NCBI RefSeq assembly: GCF_011745365.1
Contig: NW_024468911.1
Coordinates: 2,226,759 to 2,290,758, forward strand
Reading direction: 5' to 3'
Source: Cryphonectria parasitica EP155
Lineage: Eukaryota > Ascomycota > Sordariomycetes > Diaporthales > Cryphonectriaceae
Length of the DNA: 64,000 nt
Part shown: positions 46,261 to 58,597 of the stretch, one piece after another
Numbering within the stretch: the stretch's first letter is position 1
How the letters are laid out: every line of letters begins with the position of its first letter
Translations under genes and position numbers: made by a program
Notes under the pieces: model-generated
What the model was told of the DNA's origin: nothing
The model's input: only the letters and a program-made list of their open reading frames with translations
Databases searched by the model: none

Positions 46261-47195
46261 GCTCCACCGCTGCCGACAGAGTGGCTATCCTCAACATGGC
46301 CTCGCCGCTCTCGCCAGGCGGCGGGTTCCTTAACGGCGCCACCAGCCAGGAAGAGTCCCTGTGCATGGCGACTACGCTCCTCCCAGCCTTACGCGACGAG
46401 TTCTACCGCCTGCCAGAGGTGGGGTGTGTCTACACCCCCGACGTGCTCGTCTTCAGGACAATGGCATCGTCGTCATCGTCGTCGTCGTCGTCGTCGTCCT
46501 CTGCGGATGTAGCACAGGACGGAGAGCAGACTGATCTGCTTCCCAAGAGGGACAGGTGGTTTGTTGATGTCGTGAGTGCTGCTATGCTGCGCCTGCCTGA
46601 GACCGAGATCGATGAAGATACGGGGCTTGGAAAGTATGTTCACGCCAAGGACAGGGAGCTTGTTATCGACAAGATGAGGGCTGTGATGCGCGTTTTTCAA
46701 GCTAAACAGGCGAAAAGGGTTGTCCTTGGTGCTTGGGGCTGTGGTGCGTACGGGAATCCCGTCGGTGAGGTTGCAAGGGCGTGGAAGAAAGTGCTGCTCG
46801 GTGGGAATAGCAAAAGGGTGAAGCAGAAAGGAAAGGCTGCTGAACCTCGGAGCGCTTGGGACGGGATCGAAGAGGTGGTGTTTGCGGTCAAGCATGCCGG
46901 GATGGCCGAGGCTTTTCAGGCTGCCTTTGGTAAGGAGCACTTGGAGTGGGTGGATGATGAGGTCGGAGACGTGGAATCACAGGGTGGGGAGGAGGATGCT
47001 GAGGAGAAAAGACAGAGCGATGAGGTTTCTGAGAGAATTCGTGGGCTCAAATTGCGTATTGATCGTGCACCCGATCCTCACGTCAAGGCAGGGCTGGAGG
47101 CGGTGCTGGCAGGATTACTACAGAGTCAAAAGTCTATGGTTTCAATATCTTCAAAGGAAGAGTATGATAGCGAACAGGAAGAGGACGTATGTTGA
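45923..47195 (+). CDS. Microbial-type PARG (TIGR02452/DUF2263) protein with apparent frameshift
   Basis: The catalytic part is one frame from about 45999 to 47195. It shows VAILNMASPLSPGGGFLNGA, QEESLC, YTPDVLVFR, RWFVDVVSAAMLR and GAWGCGAYGNP, the pattern of the microbial-type poly(ADP-ribose) glycohydrolase (macrodomain-like) family, which removes ADP-ribose. That frame has no ATG before the first catalytic strand. An ATG at 45923 opens a frame encoding RRDARAKRAKATANKLIPSL, which looks like the family's N-terminal helix, but it needs a +1 shift near 46040-46055 to join. No GT donor lies in between. Either a base is wrong or mutated, or translation starts at a non-AUG codon. A Gln tract (13), an Asn tract (20) and a Ser tract interrupt the domain; the C-terminus is acidic. 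Confidence 0.75.
46146..46259 (+). repeat. CAG/CAA and AAC trinucleotide repeats encoding poly-Gln and poly-Asn
   Basis: 46146-46184 is 13 CAG/CAA codons and 46200-46259 is 19 AAC codons plus one AAT, separated by the five codons HSPGG. Both lie inside the PARG-like coding frame, so length changes add or remove whole residues. Confidence 0.95.
46467..46502 (+). repeat. TCG/TCA repeat encoding poly-Ser
   Basis: About twelve Ser codons, mostly TCG, within the PARG-like domain between VLVFR and the next conserved block. Confidence 0.9.
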
Positions 47196-47728
47196 TACGA
47201 GGGCTTTGATGAAGAACCAAGCTGATACTTCCTCAGGTAAAATCAAGGTAGCATCTTGGTTTTATGCAGACGTGACTGAGATTTTGTCTCGTGTTACAAA
47301 AAAGGGTATAGTGTTCTTAAGTACAGTGTGAGCATCTGAAATAGTATCGTACACCCTCCATAGAAGATGAGAGATGATCTCCGTTCTCACTTCTGTTTTA
47401 TCCAGGATCTTTCGTCAGGGCGCCACCAGCGCTGGCTCTCACCCAAACAGACAGACCTGTGTTCAGTAGGTGTTTTCCCCCTCTCTTTTCCCGAGTCTCC
47501 AGCCATCTGGTAAAGTCTGAGAATGAACTCAGTGCCACTCTGTTGAAAGTCCACTCCTTCATTCATCATCCCACGTAATGTGAGCTCGTATATACAGCTG
47601 GTTTCCCAAGTTTTCTCCAGGTGGCGGCACTCGTTTCATGAAATTAGTCCTGGCCGTAGTCCTCGCTTTGTGAAAGCAGACTTTATGCCCACAACTTATG
47701 TACTCGTCCATGCATCAAACCGTACTCA
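47196..47728. other. Convergent intergenic region
   Basis: The region holds the 3' ends of the PARG-like gene and the membrane protein gene. No gene is seen. Confidence 0.6.
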
Positions 47729-48890
47729 TCATCCCCTTCCATAACCACCCCTCGACGGCGTATTATCAAGCATCACCGCATAGTCCGCCGGCATCTCCAC
47801 CGGTGTGCTTCTGGGTTCTGCCGAAGCCGCCATCTCCGCAGCGATGATCGGTGTGCTCAGCTCATGCGCCCCATCATACCCCCAATTCGACTTGTCCTCC
47901 TGAACCAGTGCCCTAGGCGGGGTCTGCATCAGGTCCGGGGCACGTCTCCTGTTTTTCCTCCTGCGCATGAGAAAGAAGCCTGCCACGCCAGCCAGGATGA
48001 CTGCTGCGATCCCGACGCCAACGCCTATGCCGGCTGCTGCTCCTGTTGAGAGCCCGCTGGATGGTGATGGGCTGGCGGTGACAAGAGTTATCGAGCTTGA
48101 TGCGGACTTGCTCGATCCTGACGTGCTGGAGGCTCCGTCCGCTGTGGTTATTGTCGCCAACGTGGGGGCCGCGGTGTGGCTACTTGGGTAGGTCTGCGAG
48201 TCAAAACAGTTCTTAGACTTCTTCTTTCACGCAGCTTGAATGGGGGTTTTTACTTATGAATCGGCAGGAGGAAGAGAAGGGGAAGAGAGCTTACGTTAGC
48301 TGTGGAGTACCGGCTATCGTCGATAACACCTATACTCGTAAAGGTATATTGCTCGCCCCTCTGCGCAGACGTGATGTTGGAATTCATGGCCATGAGAGCT
48401 GTGACCAGTGTATCCAACCGCCAGCCCGTCCCGTTGGCTAGATTGGAGAAGTAATACGTCCCATCACCCCACGGCTCGATGGTCCAGAACATGGAATCGT
48501 CAGAGACGTTGTAGTGCGCCAGCCAGGGCACCGTGTTGCCTGTGAGTCGGTCCTTGTCGCTTCCTGTACCTAATGATGTACCAAGGTAGCCGTTGGGGCC
48601 TCCTTCTTCGCAGCGGAGAAGGTATACAGACGAGTTGTATGGGTAGAATTGCCATCTTTGGCCGGTATTGCTTGTGTTGGTGTTTTGAAAGAATACTGCT
48701 CCTGTCTACAATGGGTCGAGTCCCCAATCGTTAGTTCTGCTTGTGGTCATGGAGACTCGAGAAGTATGAGTCTAGCCACAAGACAACTCACCAGACCATC
48801 CTCATAGAGTGGCGTTCCGTGAAAACATTGATCCTTCTGGCTCGTTACATTGACCTGGTACCAGGCATTTGTATCAAAGTTGAGAGACAT
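47729..48890 (-). CDS. Single-pass membrane protein with ricin-lectin-like N-terminal domain
   Basis: Predicted exons 48890-48792, 48705-48295 and 48193-47729 give 324 residues. Residues about 1-170 resemble a single beta-trefoil (ricin B-type) unit: W.Y/F.Q repeats such as GQRWQFYPYNSSVYLLRC and MFWTIEPWGDGTYYFSNL. A Ser/Thr-rich stalk follows, then one membrane helix (Gly/Val/Ala-rich, ending GFFLMRRRKNRRR), and a cytoplasmic tail of about 70 residues with Pro-rich motifs. There is no classical cleaved signal peptide, so the helix probably anchors and orients the protein with the lectin-like domain outside. This architecture recurs in ascomycetes; function and ligand are unknown, with a wall-sensing role possible from the Ser/Thr stalk. 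Confidence 0.8.
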
Positions 48891-50201
48891 CTCTCCTCAA
48901 ACTGGAGTTGAAGATCGTAGCGTTCTGGATTGATCCAATGGGGTGAACAGCAAGAATCTTATCACGAATTCCGGCACACGAGACAGAGAGAGAAACAGGA
49001 GGAAAAAGAAAAAGAAAATCAAAGAGAGGCAGTTATGATATGACTGAAATCAGTTCAGCTGTCTGCCTCAGTAGGATTACGTTACTGCGTCACACAAGAC
49101 TGACACTGCACACCGGCAGGCATGCCACATAGCAGGCTCCCACCTCCAGGATATAGAATCGTCACATTGTTGATACCAAACACACCCTCATCTCAAGCAG
49201 GCATTTTCGGCCGCACTTCCTCAGGGGCGGGCCAGGAGGGGGGGGACGGGGCCAGACGAACAACTCCCAGCCAGTCCCTCGGATTCTCTACATCTTGGCG
49301 TGCACATGAAGCAAGGGGGGAGTGCGAGCACGCACATATACAGAAGTGGCTGGTCTCTCGTGCTAGTGCAAGGAATATAATAAGGAGCTGGTTGTGCTAG
49401 CGTTATCTGGGTAGTATTCAACGTTCCTTGGAAGAAGGTAAACCCAAGGAAAAACCTAACAACAAACTTATGGGATAGACAGGGCACACGATAAGCGACG
49501 TTCCGTGGTGGGTAAGCGATGGTCCGCTGTGGAACTGGGCAGATCGACGGCGGTCATAATATCCGCTCAGGCATACTGACAATCCTTCACTGGCACTCTC
49601 TCTGGGAGGAGGAAGCTGGCTGATGATTAGTTCGAGGTGCTAGGGCTGACTGAAGATGATCTTGTCCCATCGTATTGATTGGGTTTAAAGAAGATGCTGA
49701 CTAGCAGGGCGCATATTTTGGACCCCAACCCCCCTTTTTTGTTTCAGTTTTCTCTTCATATTTTTAACACTTTTTCCAGTTGTTTTGCTACCCAACTGAT
49801 ACTGGGTTATGCAAGTGCTAGGGTATAATAATTCCCAAAGTTCGCCACATAGCTACACCAATCAGAATATTTCATTGCTGAGCATTCTGGACTCGCAGCA
49901 CAATGGTTTAGAAATCTCACTTAGGGCTTGTGTAACCAAACTGTGGGTATTTATTTAATTATCGCTTACTTCTCTGGCACGGAAGCTGTTGCACCTTTGA
50001 TGCGAACTGTCGGATCAACACCTCATCTCCAAAACTCTACCCGGAAAGGTCAGAAATAGAGTGGTCAAGCGAATAGATGTTTATTTGGTTCAATGCTCTC
50101 CTGCTCCTTCTCTATTAAATACCTTGAGAATCAATTAATGGCAGTGCCTTTGCCCCTAAATTTGAACCGCATCTTCGTCTCATTATTACGGAAATTCCTG
50201 C
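48891..50201. other. Intergenic region
   Basis: The region lies upstream of the membrane protein and downstream of the decarboxylase. No gene is seen; T-rich and A-rich runs occur near 49730-49770. Confidence 0.55.
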
Positions 50202-51434
50202 TCACAGGCTAGCACCAATCCTCCATCCAACAGATACCAGCGTCTCACAATTCTGTTCAATCGAGTTGCGCACCAGATCCTCGTCGAAGGTTACTTCTCC
50301 CTTCGGGAACACAGCGATGACAGTACTACCTCCGTAATAGAATGCCCCCAGGGTCTGACCTCGCCTGACGCTGGCCCCGACCTCGACCCCGTCGTTGTAT
50401 TTGATAGACCCAACCAGCATGGCGCCCACGGCGATGATGGCCACAGGGCTCCCTGTAGCAGCCCGCTTCATCACCATGACCGACCTCTTGTTCTCGCAGA
50501 ACACATTCACGGTGCCAGGCTCGTTGATGGCCTGCGGGTTGACCGTGTAGTACGACCCCGGGATCTCCTTGATAGACTCCACGGTGCCGTCGATGGGTGA
50601 GTGCCATCTGTGGTAATCCTGTGGCGCCAGACGCGAGATTGCAATGGAGCCCCCGTCGAACAACTTGGCCAGGTCCGCATCGCCCAGCAGCCTCTCGAGC
50701 GTGAAGTGGAATCCCTTGATCCTACGCGGTCGTTAGTCAATAATTCCATCATCTTAATTATCGAGTCCGAGGGGCGTCCATGCCGACTGGGAATAAATAA
50801 CCTACCAATACTTCGCAGCCAGATCGATCGTAGGAAATGTTGTGAGCCTGCAGTCTGCAAGACTGCTCACGACCTTGTCATTGTCAGGCTCGGCAATCGG
50901 CCTCGCATCCGGCCTGAGCTCACGCCCAAAGAACTCATTGAACGTCTTATACTTTGACGGGTCGGGCTCCTTGAGCTGGCTCAGCGTGGCCTGGAGACCA
51001 AAGCTCTCGATAAAGGGTTTGATGTGGTCGACGCTGTTGGGCGCGTCGTACTCGCGGCCCATCTTCTCGCTCTGCTCCTTGAGCAGCTGCTTGGTCCTGT
51101 TCCACTCCAGGGCCTTCTCCTGCTCGCTTCCGTAGTAGAGCAGATGCATGCCCAGGCGCACGTACATGGACATGGGCTCAAAGCTCTTTTCGCCCGTCTT
51201 GCGGTCGATGACGTAGTTGCCCATGTGGAACGCGGCCTCCATGTCCTCGAGGCTGTTGTAGGGGAAGAGGCGCCGCATCCAGGAGTGGGACTGCTCCGTG
51301 TTGGCGGGCACGTGCAGGTGCGCCTTGGGCTCTTCGTGGTGAGCGTCCTTGGCGCGGTCGGTCACGGCGCTGATGGCGTGCTCGAGGTGCGAGAAGCGGA
51401 CATCAGCCGCCGCTTGTTCGGTCGTGTCAGCCAT
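50202..51434 (-). CDS. Phosphatidylserine decarboxylase family protein, soluble type
   Basis: Predicted exons 51434-50806 and 50721-50202 give 382 residues; the junction reads KYWIKGF. The protein should cleave itself at a Gly-Ser bond to form a pyruvoyl cofactor, and the processing site is seen as YYGGSTV with Ser342. Family residues around HRWHSPIDGTVE and GAMLVGSI are present, as are NEFFGRELRPDARPI and DCRLT. There is no mitochondrial presequence, membrane segment or C2 domain, unlike Psd1 and Psd2. It belongs to the shorter fungal PSD proteins that accompany the canonical enzymes; some PSD relatives decarboxylate amino acids (PsiD in psilocybin synthesis), but the extra PsiD N-terminal domain is not evident. 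Substrate is therefore uncertain. No partner gene is adjacent. Confidence 0.88.
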
Positions 51435-54400
51435 AATTGCTCCTGTGAGCGTGTGCTTGTGCGTGCTGGTAAATAATAATATGTCACTTTCGTGGTGAGC
51501 AAGGAACACAACTCTGGTGCAGTTTGCCTTGGTGGTGCCAATGGAGAGAGCAACAATAGTACTACATGAAAGTGGAAGAATGGACGGCTTTCAAAATTGC
51601 TGTCATCGGAGGTTTTGTTATGCGATGAAGCTGAAAGGGGCCCACCTTTTTGCCGTGCCGAAATCTCGACACAAGCCTGTTTGGCACTTACCTGCACCTT
51701 TGCCCCGCATGAAACCATCGAGGCCTTTGCTGTGGTTCCTTGCTTGCAGCCTGGCAATTGACCAAAGAACGCGGGTCCAGGTCCTAAGACGTCACTCTCA
51801 CAGGGGTTGGAGATCTGGCAGATGGTCCGGCTTGGCAGAAAGCTTGTTTTTCAACCCTACATGCATCAATAGTGGCCAGCAGATCCTTGGCAGGCCTTGG
51901 AATGCTAGTTTCCCAACCGAGGCATATTATGCACTTGTTAGTCAAATCATGTTTAAATCGTCCATAGTCATTGGCGGGCAAGCATACTAATATCCTCATA
52001 TGTGGTCTGGGCACCCAGCCTGCATTGGACTGGTCGAATGTTGGGGACAGGACATCTAGAGGGTGACATAAGAAAGTGACAAAGCTGCGTGTTTCTGGCT
52101 ATATCTTTTTTTTGTCTTTTTTTGTCTTTCTTCTTCTTCTTTCCATTCCTTCCGCTCAAGTGATCGATAGCTCTTGATAAGTCTTTTGTGAAGGACATCC
52201 AGGTAAATTGTAACCGTATTGTGATCACTTGGCAACAGTATGCATCATGCGACATAAGCACATGCAATAGAAAATACAAGCAGACATTATGGACCACGAC
52301 TCTCTATAAGACTTCATGCAAGCCGAGCTGCAGATGTCTGAGCCTCAGAGAACAGTCGACGGGCAGACCATCAGGTATCATTCGCGATGGTCAACCTTCC
52401 TCGCAGCTTTTGGCGGAGCGGTACTTGACGATTCACGCGCGGCTATGGGTGGAGACGAGAAACGCAATCATGATGCACAGTCGTACGTCTGTACGTTACC
52501 TGAAGTAAGGCGCAAGATGGAATGGAGCTACTCTGTGGACACATGGAACGTTAGCTGCATGGTATGAGACTTCTTCGAGGGCCAACTCTTCTATAGAGAT
52601 GACCCCGATGGTAAAGTATATTCTATTCGTGCTCATCTTGATGGGGTCATAGCATTGCTCTGACAGCCGCACTCGACTCACCTCGAAGGGGGAGCAGGAG
52701 TCAAGTGTCCTTTTCGCCTGTCGGTAAGTGGTACTCTGTTATTCAACTCATGTAAGCGACTGCGCAATGCTACCCATTTGCAGGCCAAACTGATCCATGG
52801 TAATGATGTACCCATTCTCAGGTTTTGTCGAATTGAGCGACTGCGAAGATTTTCTTGATGGGACAGACAAGCAGGGCTTTCTAAAATTTACGAGAGGGTG
52901 CTTCAATGGTGACAAGAGGGCAGAAAGGTTGCAAGGTAAATTCTAGGAAACCCGTGGTTGTACAATCAAAGGGGATGATGAACGTTGGCCAACACCTGAT
53001 GTCGGCTCAGAGTGCCCGTAACAGACGAGCAATCTATCAGAAGTCAGAACTGAGCCTACATGCAGAGGAACCCCAACAGTACAACTACGATGTCCATATC
53101 CAAAGGAACTCACACGCGGGCAGAGAGCAAGCCAGCCAAGGCTGTGACGGACTTCGTGCTTTTCGTCAACGTCTCTCATCCCCTTTTTTGATCGTGCCTG
53201 TTCCATCTTTATAAACGTGACAGGTTTTTGCATTCTCTGAGGCCGTGATTCTCGCACTGATGATTTTTTCTTGGTCCGCCGGATTGAACGCAGAACGGTG
53301 AACGGCTACACCGTTTCTGTGACTGCAATGATATCAGAGACTCGTATGAGTATCAATGTATGGGCTTCCGATAAGTCATTGTAGTACATACTTGATTTCA
53401 ACTTCCTTCACCTTACCCAATTTCTGCACATATGGTGTCAGCATCGGGTTACGCTCGGAAGTTGTAGAAGGGGCAAAATGAAAGTTATATATTATATCCG
53501 AGACGAGAATTATCTTGCCTGTTCAGCACTGCCACCAAGATTTGTGAATTTCTGTATTGCTCCGTCATATGGCTTAGGCAGTGCCGAGCGTGGAAGGCCG
53601 GTCCATTTTACCAAGTGCCTAGCAGAACAGGAAAAGAAACGGGACATGATACAACCTTTGGTTTTACCAGTCTTAGCGACGAGGAATAGAACGAATCGAT
53701 CGCATTATGTTGTAGTGCAAGTTTTCGAAGCAGTAATAGCAATTCCAAAGGCAGAGGAACAGCATTTATTTTATCTGTAGCGAAAGAAATGGCCAATGAC
53801 TCTGTAATCTCATTCATCGACATACATATTAGGCCAGCGCATTCTGCTTTGCTATATGATGCTTTGTTACAGTTCTGTTTTCCAGGGTTCGAGCCTTGAA
53901 AATGGTATCAACTCAAGAGCCTTGGTGCTGAGACAACGGCTGCGAGTGTCAAAAGGACCACGGAAGCAAACAGTCTATCTTATTCTATCAGCCGGAACTA
54001 CAATGGCAGTGAGCAACTTGGGGACGTGACTTCAATTCTTACATCAGATGATGCAGCGCAGCCTGCTTTTCGATGAGCCAGACGTATCAAACCCAGGTAC
54101 CCAGAAACTCTAATATCTAATCAACCAACAGCTCAAAGGATTGACAATCCTCAACAAATTGAGCCAGGCCTCTGTGTCCAGCCAACCTTTGTGCTAAGTT
54201 ACACCAACAGACAGCCGTGATTGAAGCAGCCACTCAACCCTGAGGTAACACAAGCCTTTCCCTTGTTGGACCCTAGCGTCGGATGGGTCATATGTAACAC
54301 AACACACGGCCCAGATTGCTTATTTAACAATGCAATACAGCTCTTCGGAAAACATTGCTCTCCTACGGTCCTTTGTCACCCTTTTCTCTACCTTCAAGTG

Positions 54401-54512
54401 TATCAAGGTGCTCAAGAGGCACGCACATGCGATTATCACTTCTTTCGTGTGGTGTTGGGCTGATATGAAAATACGAGAAGAAAGAAAGAAAGAAAGAAAA
54501 AGACCTCTCGAA
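51435..54512. other. Gene-poor interval
   Basis: About 3 kb. It has only short unrelated open frames on both strands and no RNA gene that I can see. It separates the housekeeping part of the window from the biosynthetic-looking part. Confidence 0.5.
54477..54502 (+). repeat. (GAAA)n simple repeat
   Basis: A short GAAA run 11 bases before the MFS transporter start codon, probably in the leader. Confidence 0.8.
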
Positions 54513-55987
54513 ATGAATACAGGGGCACGAAAAGAAGCACCGAAAACCAGCACAGGCGCCAACCCTGCTGCCATCAGCCCTGAAAAGCCTGGCGGAGTCT
54601 TGGAAGACGCCCACCGAGCCCAGCATGAGCCCAAAATTCAGGATCCTTCTCCTCCCAAAGAGGACTTCTTAGCGTGGCTCCAGGTCGTGGGTGCCTTTGC
54701 CCTCAATCTGAACACATGGTAAGAATGTACTTGCTCTGTTTTTATGATCATTTAAGCTGTCGCTGACGTGGCCCGTCGTTTGTCCAATTTAGGGGTTTGA
54801 TGAATGCGTATGGGGTCTTCCAAACATTCTACCAGCTCGACCTTCTCAGTTCCCAGTCGTCGTCCAGTATCGCCTGGATCGGTTCCACGCAGGCCTTCCT
54901 ACTGTTCCTCGTCTCCGTTATAACTGGTCCAATATTTGACGCCGGCCACCTTCGCTCCCTGCTATGTATCGGTCTCGTCCTGGTCGTCGTGGGCATGATG
55001 CTCACCAGCATCACCAGTCGGTACTGGCAAGTGTTCCTGACCCAAGCCGTCATGATGGGTCTCGGCTTTGGCTGTTTATATCTGCCGGCACCTGCAGTCG
55101 TCTCCCAGTATTTTCACAGACGCACAGCGCTGGCCATGGGCGTTTCGTCTCTAGGCGCTGCCTTAGGTTTGTGGTTTTTACCGCATCTTTGAGCGACTTC
55201 TGAAGACGTGGCTGATATTCTTCGACGTTTAGGAGGTGTTATATACCCAATTGTTTTTCACCAGCTTCAGCCACGCATCGGCTTTGATTGGACTGCTCGC
55301 GCCCTCGGCTTCATCATTCTGGGAACTACGATTGTTCCAGCCGTCCTTATGAGGTCCAGAGCACCACCAGCAGCAACATGGAGCCTTATCGATCGCGCAG
55401 CATTCACAGACGGCCCATATCTCCTATTGAATCTAGGTCTTGTCTTCGGCTTCATGGGTCTATACATCGTCTTTTACTACATCCAACTGTTCTCTCTCGA
55501 CCGCACCGACGTCTCCTCGGGACTCTCCAATTACCTGCTTGTGATCATCAATGGCTGTTCACTCCTTGGCCGCACAGTCCCCGGCTATTATGCGGACAAG
55601 ATAGGCTCCATCAACGTGCAGACTATGGCCGCTTTCATCGGGGCCATCTTGACATTCTGCCTTCTGGCAATTCATACTACTCCAGCTCTTGTTGCATACT
55701 GCGTGTTGATTGGTATCTGCTCCGGCACGTTCATGGGACTGCCCGCTGCCGGAGTTATCAGTCTCTCGGCAGACAAGAGCAAAATCGGGACGAGGCTGGG
55801 AATGACACTCGCCATGGTAGGAGTCGGCGTGTTGATTAGCAATCCAATTGCTGGGGCCATTGTGGGAGAAAATCGGAATTGGGTAGGACTGGTTGTCTGG
55901 TGTGGTGTTCTATTAGTCGCCTCAACTGCGTCACTGATGGCAAGCAGGATCGTCAAGGTCGGTCCTGGACTCACCAAGGTACTATGA
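54513..55987 (+). CDS. Monocarboxylate-type MFS transporter
   Basis: Predicted exons 54513-54718, 54793-55166 and 55233-55987 give 444 residues. The ATG at 54513 is chosen because the upstream in-frame residues are atypical for the family; 54465 (MKIREER..) is an alternative. After a hydrophilic N-terminus the first helix starts as WLQVVGAFALNLNTWGLMNAYGVFQTFY, the hallmark of the fungal monocarboxylate porter (Mch) family. Twelve hydrophobic segments and the loop motif GRTVPGYYADKIG follow. In fungi this family includes riboflavin and nicotinate importers and many exporters found in metabolite clusters. Its position beside the O-methyltransferase and UstYa genes suggests export of a cluster product, by inference only. 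Confidence 0.9.
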
Positions 55988-56299
55988 GAAGGCATTACAC
56001 CAATTTGGCTGGTTCTACAACACACAAAGGTAGCTCTGAGCGTCCCAGCGCATAGGTTGAGGCTGATGACGACTAGAATTTGACTCTTTGTGGAGGATCC
56101 AGTGAAATTCATCATTCGATCTGTCCATATTCACACAGAGATTCTCTCCATGAATCCCAAGATATCCATGTTATCTTCCTGAACATCTGAGATTTGGAGC
56201 CCGATAGAGTTCAATACGGGACCTCCTAGATCACAACGGCTGTTTCGTACGTGAAGGCTGTGGGTGCTTGTCTTTCGTCCTGGCTCACTGTACGCATTC
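55988..56299. other. Convergent intergenic region
   Basis: Only the 3' ends of the transporter and the rhodopsin-domain gene lie here. Nothing else is seen. Confidence 0.6.
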
Positions 56300-57704
56300 T
56301 TATAGCGCCATTGGACGGTCCCCGTGAGCCTCCGGGACCCGGCCCAGCTCAAAGTCATAGGCTTCGCCGCTCTCGGTGTCGCGATCCTCGCCGGCACGAA
56401 GCTCAACAGGCCCTCCATATAGTACTGTCGAAGATGTCTCGTGATCTCTTGCTTTGTTATCGTTCCCGGTGTTGGGCATTTGTTGCCATCTTCCATAGCT
56501 ATTCCCCGAGGGATTCTCCCTCGAGTGGTCCCACTGGCTTCCTTTTCTCGCAAAAATTGGCCTCAGGGTTGGAATGGACACGCATATGAGCACGAAATAC
56601 GCTTCTAGGCTGAATAGGAAGGTGTCAGCACCGCTGAGAAGATTTGGGACCATATTGTCGATGGCTTGAATGGGTTCTTGATACTTACGTCCACCAGATT
56701 GCAAGTTCAGCCATGCCATCTGATTTATAGCGATGCGTGAGCAAAGATACCGGGTATTTCGTTCCCGGGACGTTGTGCTTCTTACATGTAAGATCGTTTG
56801 TCTTGCCGATAGCTTCGAGCTTGACTGTCTTGATGATGGATGCGACCATGGCACTGACGGGAACTGTTAAATCTAGTGGGCAACCAGCGCGACGCCGATA
56901 GAAAGACGAACTCACAAGATACCAAGACCCATCATGCAACTCAGAATGACTTTTTGTTTCCGTCCCATATTCAGGTTCCAGAACAGACTTGCAGGAAAGA
57001 CCGCGAGTAAGAGATCTACCAGCGAACAGACAGCTATAAATCGATCAGTCGGGGGGATTTCTTCAGAAAGAACGGGGTTTTTCTCTTACATCCTTGGAAA
57101 AAGCCCGTATATTCCTGGATATGAACGTCCCAACAGGTCCCGACGATGTTGTGGTCCCAGAAGCGTTGTATGGGTTGACACTGGGACATGCTGATGATGA
57201 CTGTCCCGACATCGACCACAAACTGTACAGCGATGATAGTCCACAGGAACCTCCGACGCCCTTTGGTAGGGGTCACAATGTTGAGGAGTAAATAGGCATA
57301 CGAGATCCGACCGAAGCACGGGCACATGATTGAAAAGACTTCACACAAGTAAACCCATTTGACCGAGTTCATTTGATGTAATGCATCGAGATTCTGCACA
57401 TGCTGCCCAAGGCCCCACGAGACGGCAATGGAGACAAAGATACTATCCCCAAGCGCTAAGGCCTGCCACGAACCGAAACATGTCAACCCTAAGCTGAGTA
57501 GGCAGAGAAGGATGATGACAATATAACGGGACTGACTACACTCACTAGGGTGAATAGAATGATCCAGTCATCGAGAGAGAGCCTTTGAATGATATTTCTG
57601 CGGACGTAAAATCGTGCTGTGACGATAACGATGGCGATGAAGCTGAAGACCCACGCCACAGCGACAAGCGCGGGTCCAAGATTCTGAGACGTATCACTGG
57701 CCAT
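56300..57704 (-). CDS. Fungal rhodopsin-domain (Pth11-like) integral membrane protein
   Basis: Six predicted exons: 57704-57546, 57462-57090, 57033-56916, 56853-56786, 56719-56689 and 56609-56300. They join in phase to about 299 residues. Seven hydrophobic segments are visible. Family motifs are SLDDWIILFTL after the first helix pair, CQPIQRFWD with its paired Cys after the fourth helix, AVFPASLFWNLNM and a final segment ending in SIPTLRPIF. The last 65 residues are cytoplasmic and polar. The 31-base fifth exon is the weakest part. Proteins with this domain are abundant in Pezizomycotina, often next to metabolite genes; they lack the retinal lysine, and most have no known ligand. A role in sensing or in membrane steps is open. 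Confidence 0.82.
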
Positions 57705-58597
57705 GGAAACAAAGGATATCAGCACAAAAGACGCAGAAGGGAGAAGGGAATAGCGGGTTTCGGCACTGGTCACCTTTGGCCATCAGGAAGCGGTGAGATG
57801 GCGGCTTCTGAATGTGTGAAAAAGGAGTAGTTTATGGGAAGGAAGAAGAGGGGAGAAAATCGAAAAGGGAAAAAAGGACCGACATAGCGACGGCAATGCC
57901 CTCCAACTCATGCTCAGCAAAACATGTTTCATTAGCCATATGTTACCAACCTCTGTCATCTTTGACGTTTCTCAAGGCGCAAGTTGATGTTCGTACACGA
58001 CGATCTTGGCTCTAATTCGCCGAGGAACGACATCATTGCTTATGGAGGGATTTGAGTCCAAAGTTGAGCCACTTCGTATGCAAGACGGGAAAGGCTCACG
58101 CAGGCTGCACGAGACATTTCCGAGGCACACCGCTCGACGAAAAAATAGTGCACTGATACCGTTCGTTACGGTCGTGCAACCTCGTTGCTGATGCTTTGTG
58201 TCTGCCTCGGGATAGAGTGCTGTCGCACAGCATGAGTTTGGGTGACAGTGGTCAGCAGGGCTGTTACGTTTTTCTGCACACGCAGGGCTAGGCGAAATTT
58301 TGAGCCTTCCCAAAGTACCGTGCATCTCTCATGTCACAAAGAAATGCACCTGGGTTGCAGTCGCCTTCCAACGGTACAGGCAGTGAAACGCGATTGGCCA
58401 TACATCGTTGCGCGATTCCCCCACCAAGGATGTAGGCTATTCACTAACAAAGCATAAATTTCGTCATGGTTGTTGGACAACTCGGATTGCTGGGTGGGTC
58501 TGATTTTTGGTGTATGTCATTTCTTTTTCACCCTTTCATCTTGTTTTCTAGAAAGAAAAAAAGACCACACAACCACTTTGCCGAGGAACAATTTGCG
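57705..58597. other. Divergent promoter region of rhodopsin-domain gene and O-methyltransferase
   Basis: About 0.9 kb shared by two divergent genes. No gene is recognised; binding sites for a cluster regulator could be sought here. Confidence 0.55.

Noticed and set aside
45899..46366. Minus-strand frame with poly-Leu and poly-Cys runs
   Set aside because: It is only the reverse reading of the CAG and AAC repeats in the PARG-like gene.
53884..53900. B-box-like GGTTCGAGCC, possible tRNA
   Set aside because: No acceptor, D or anticodon stem can be drawn around it.
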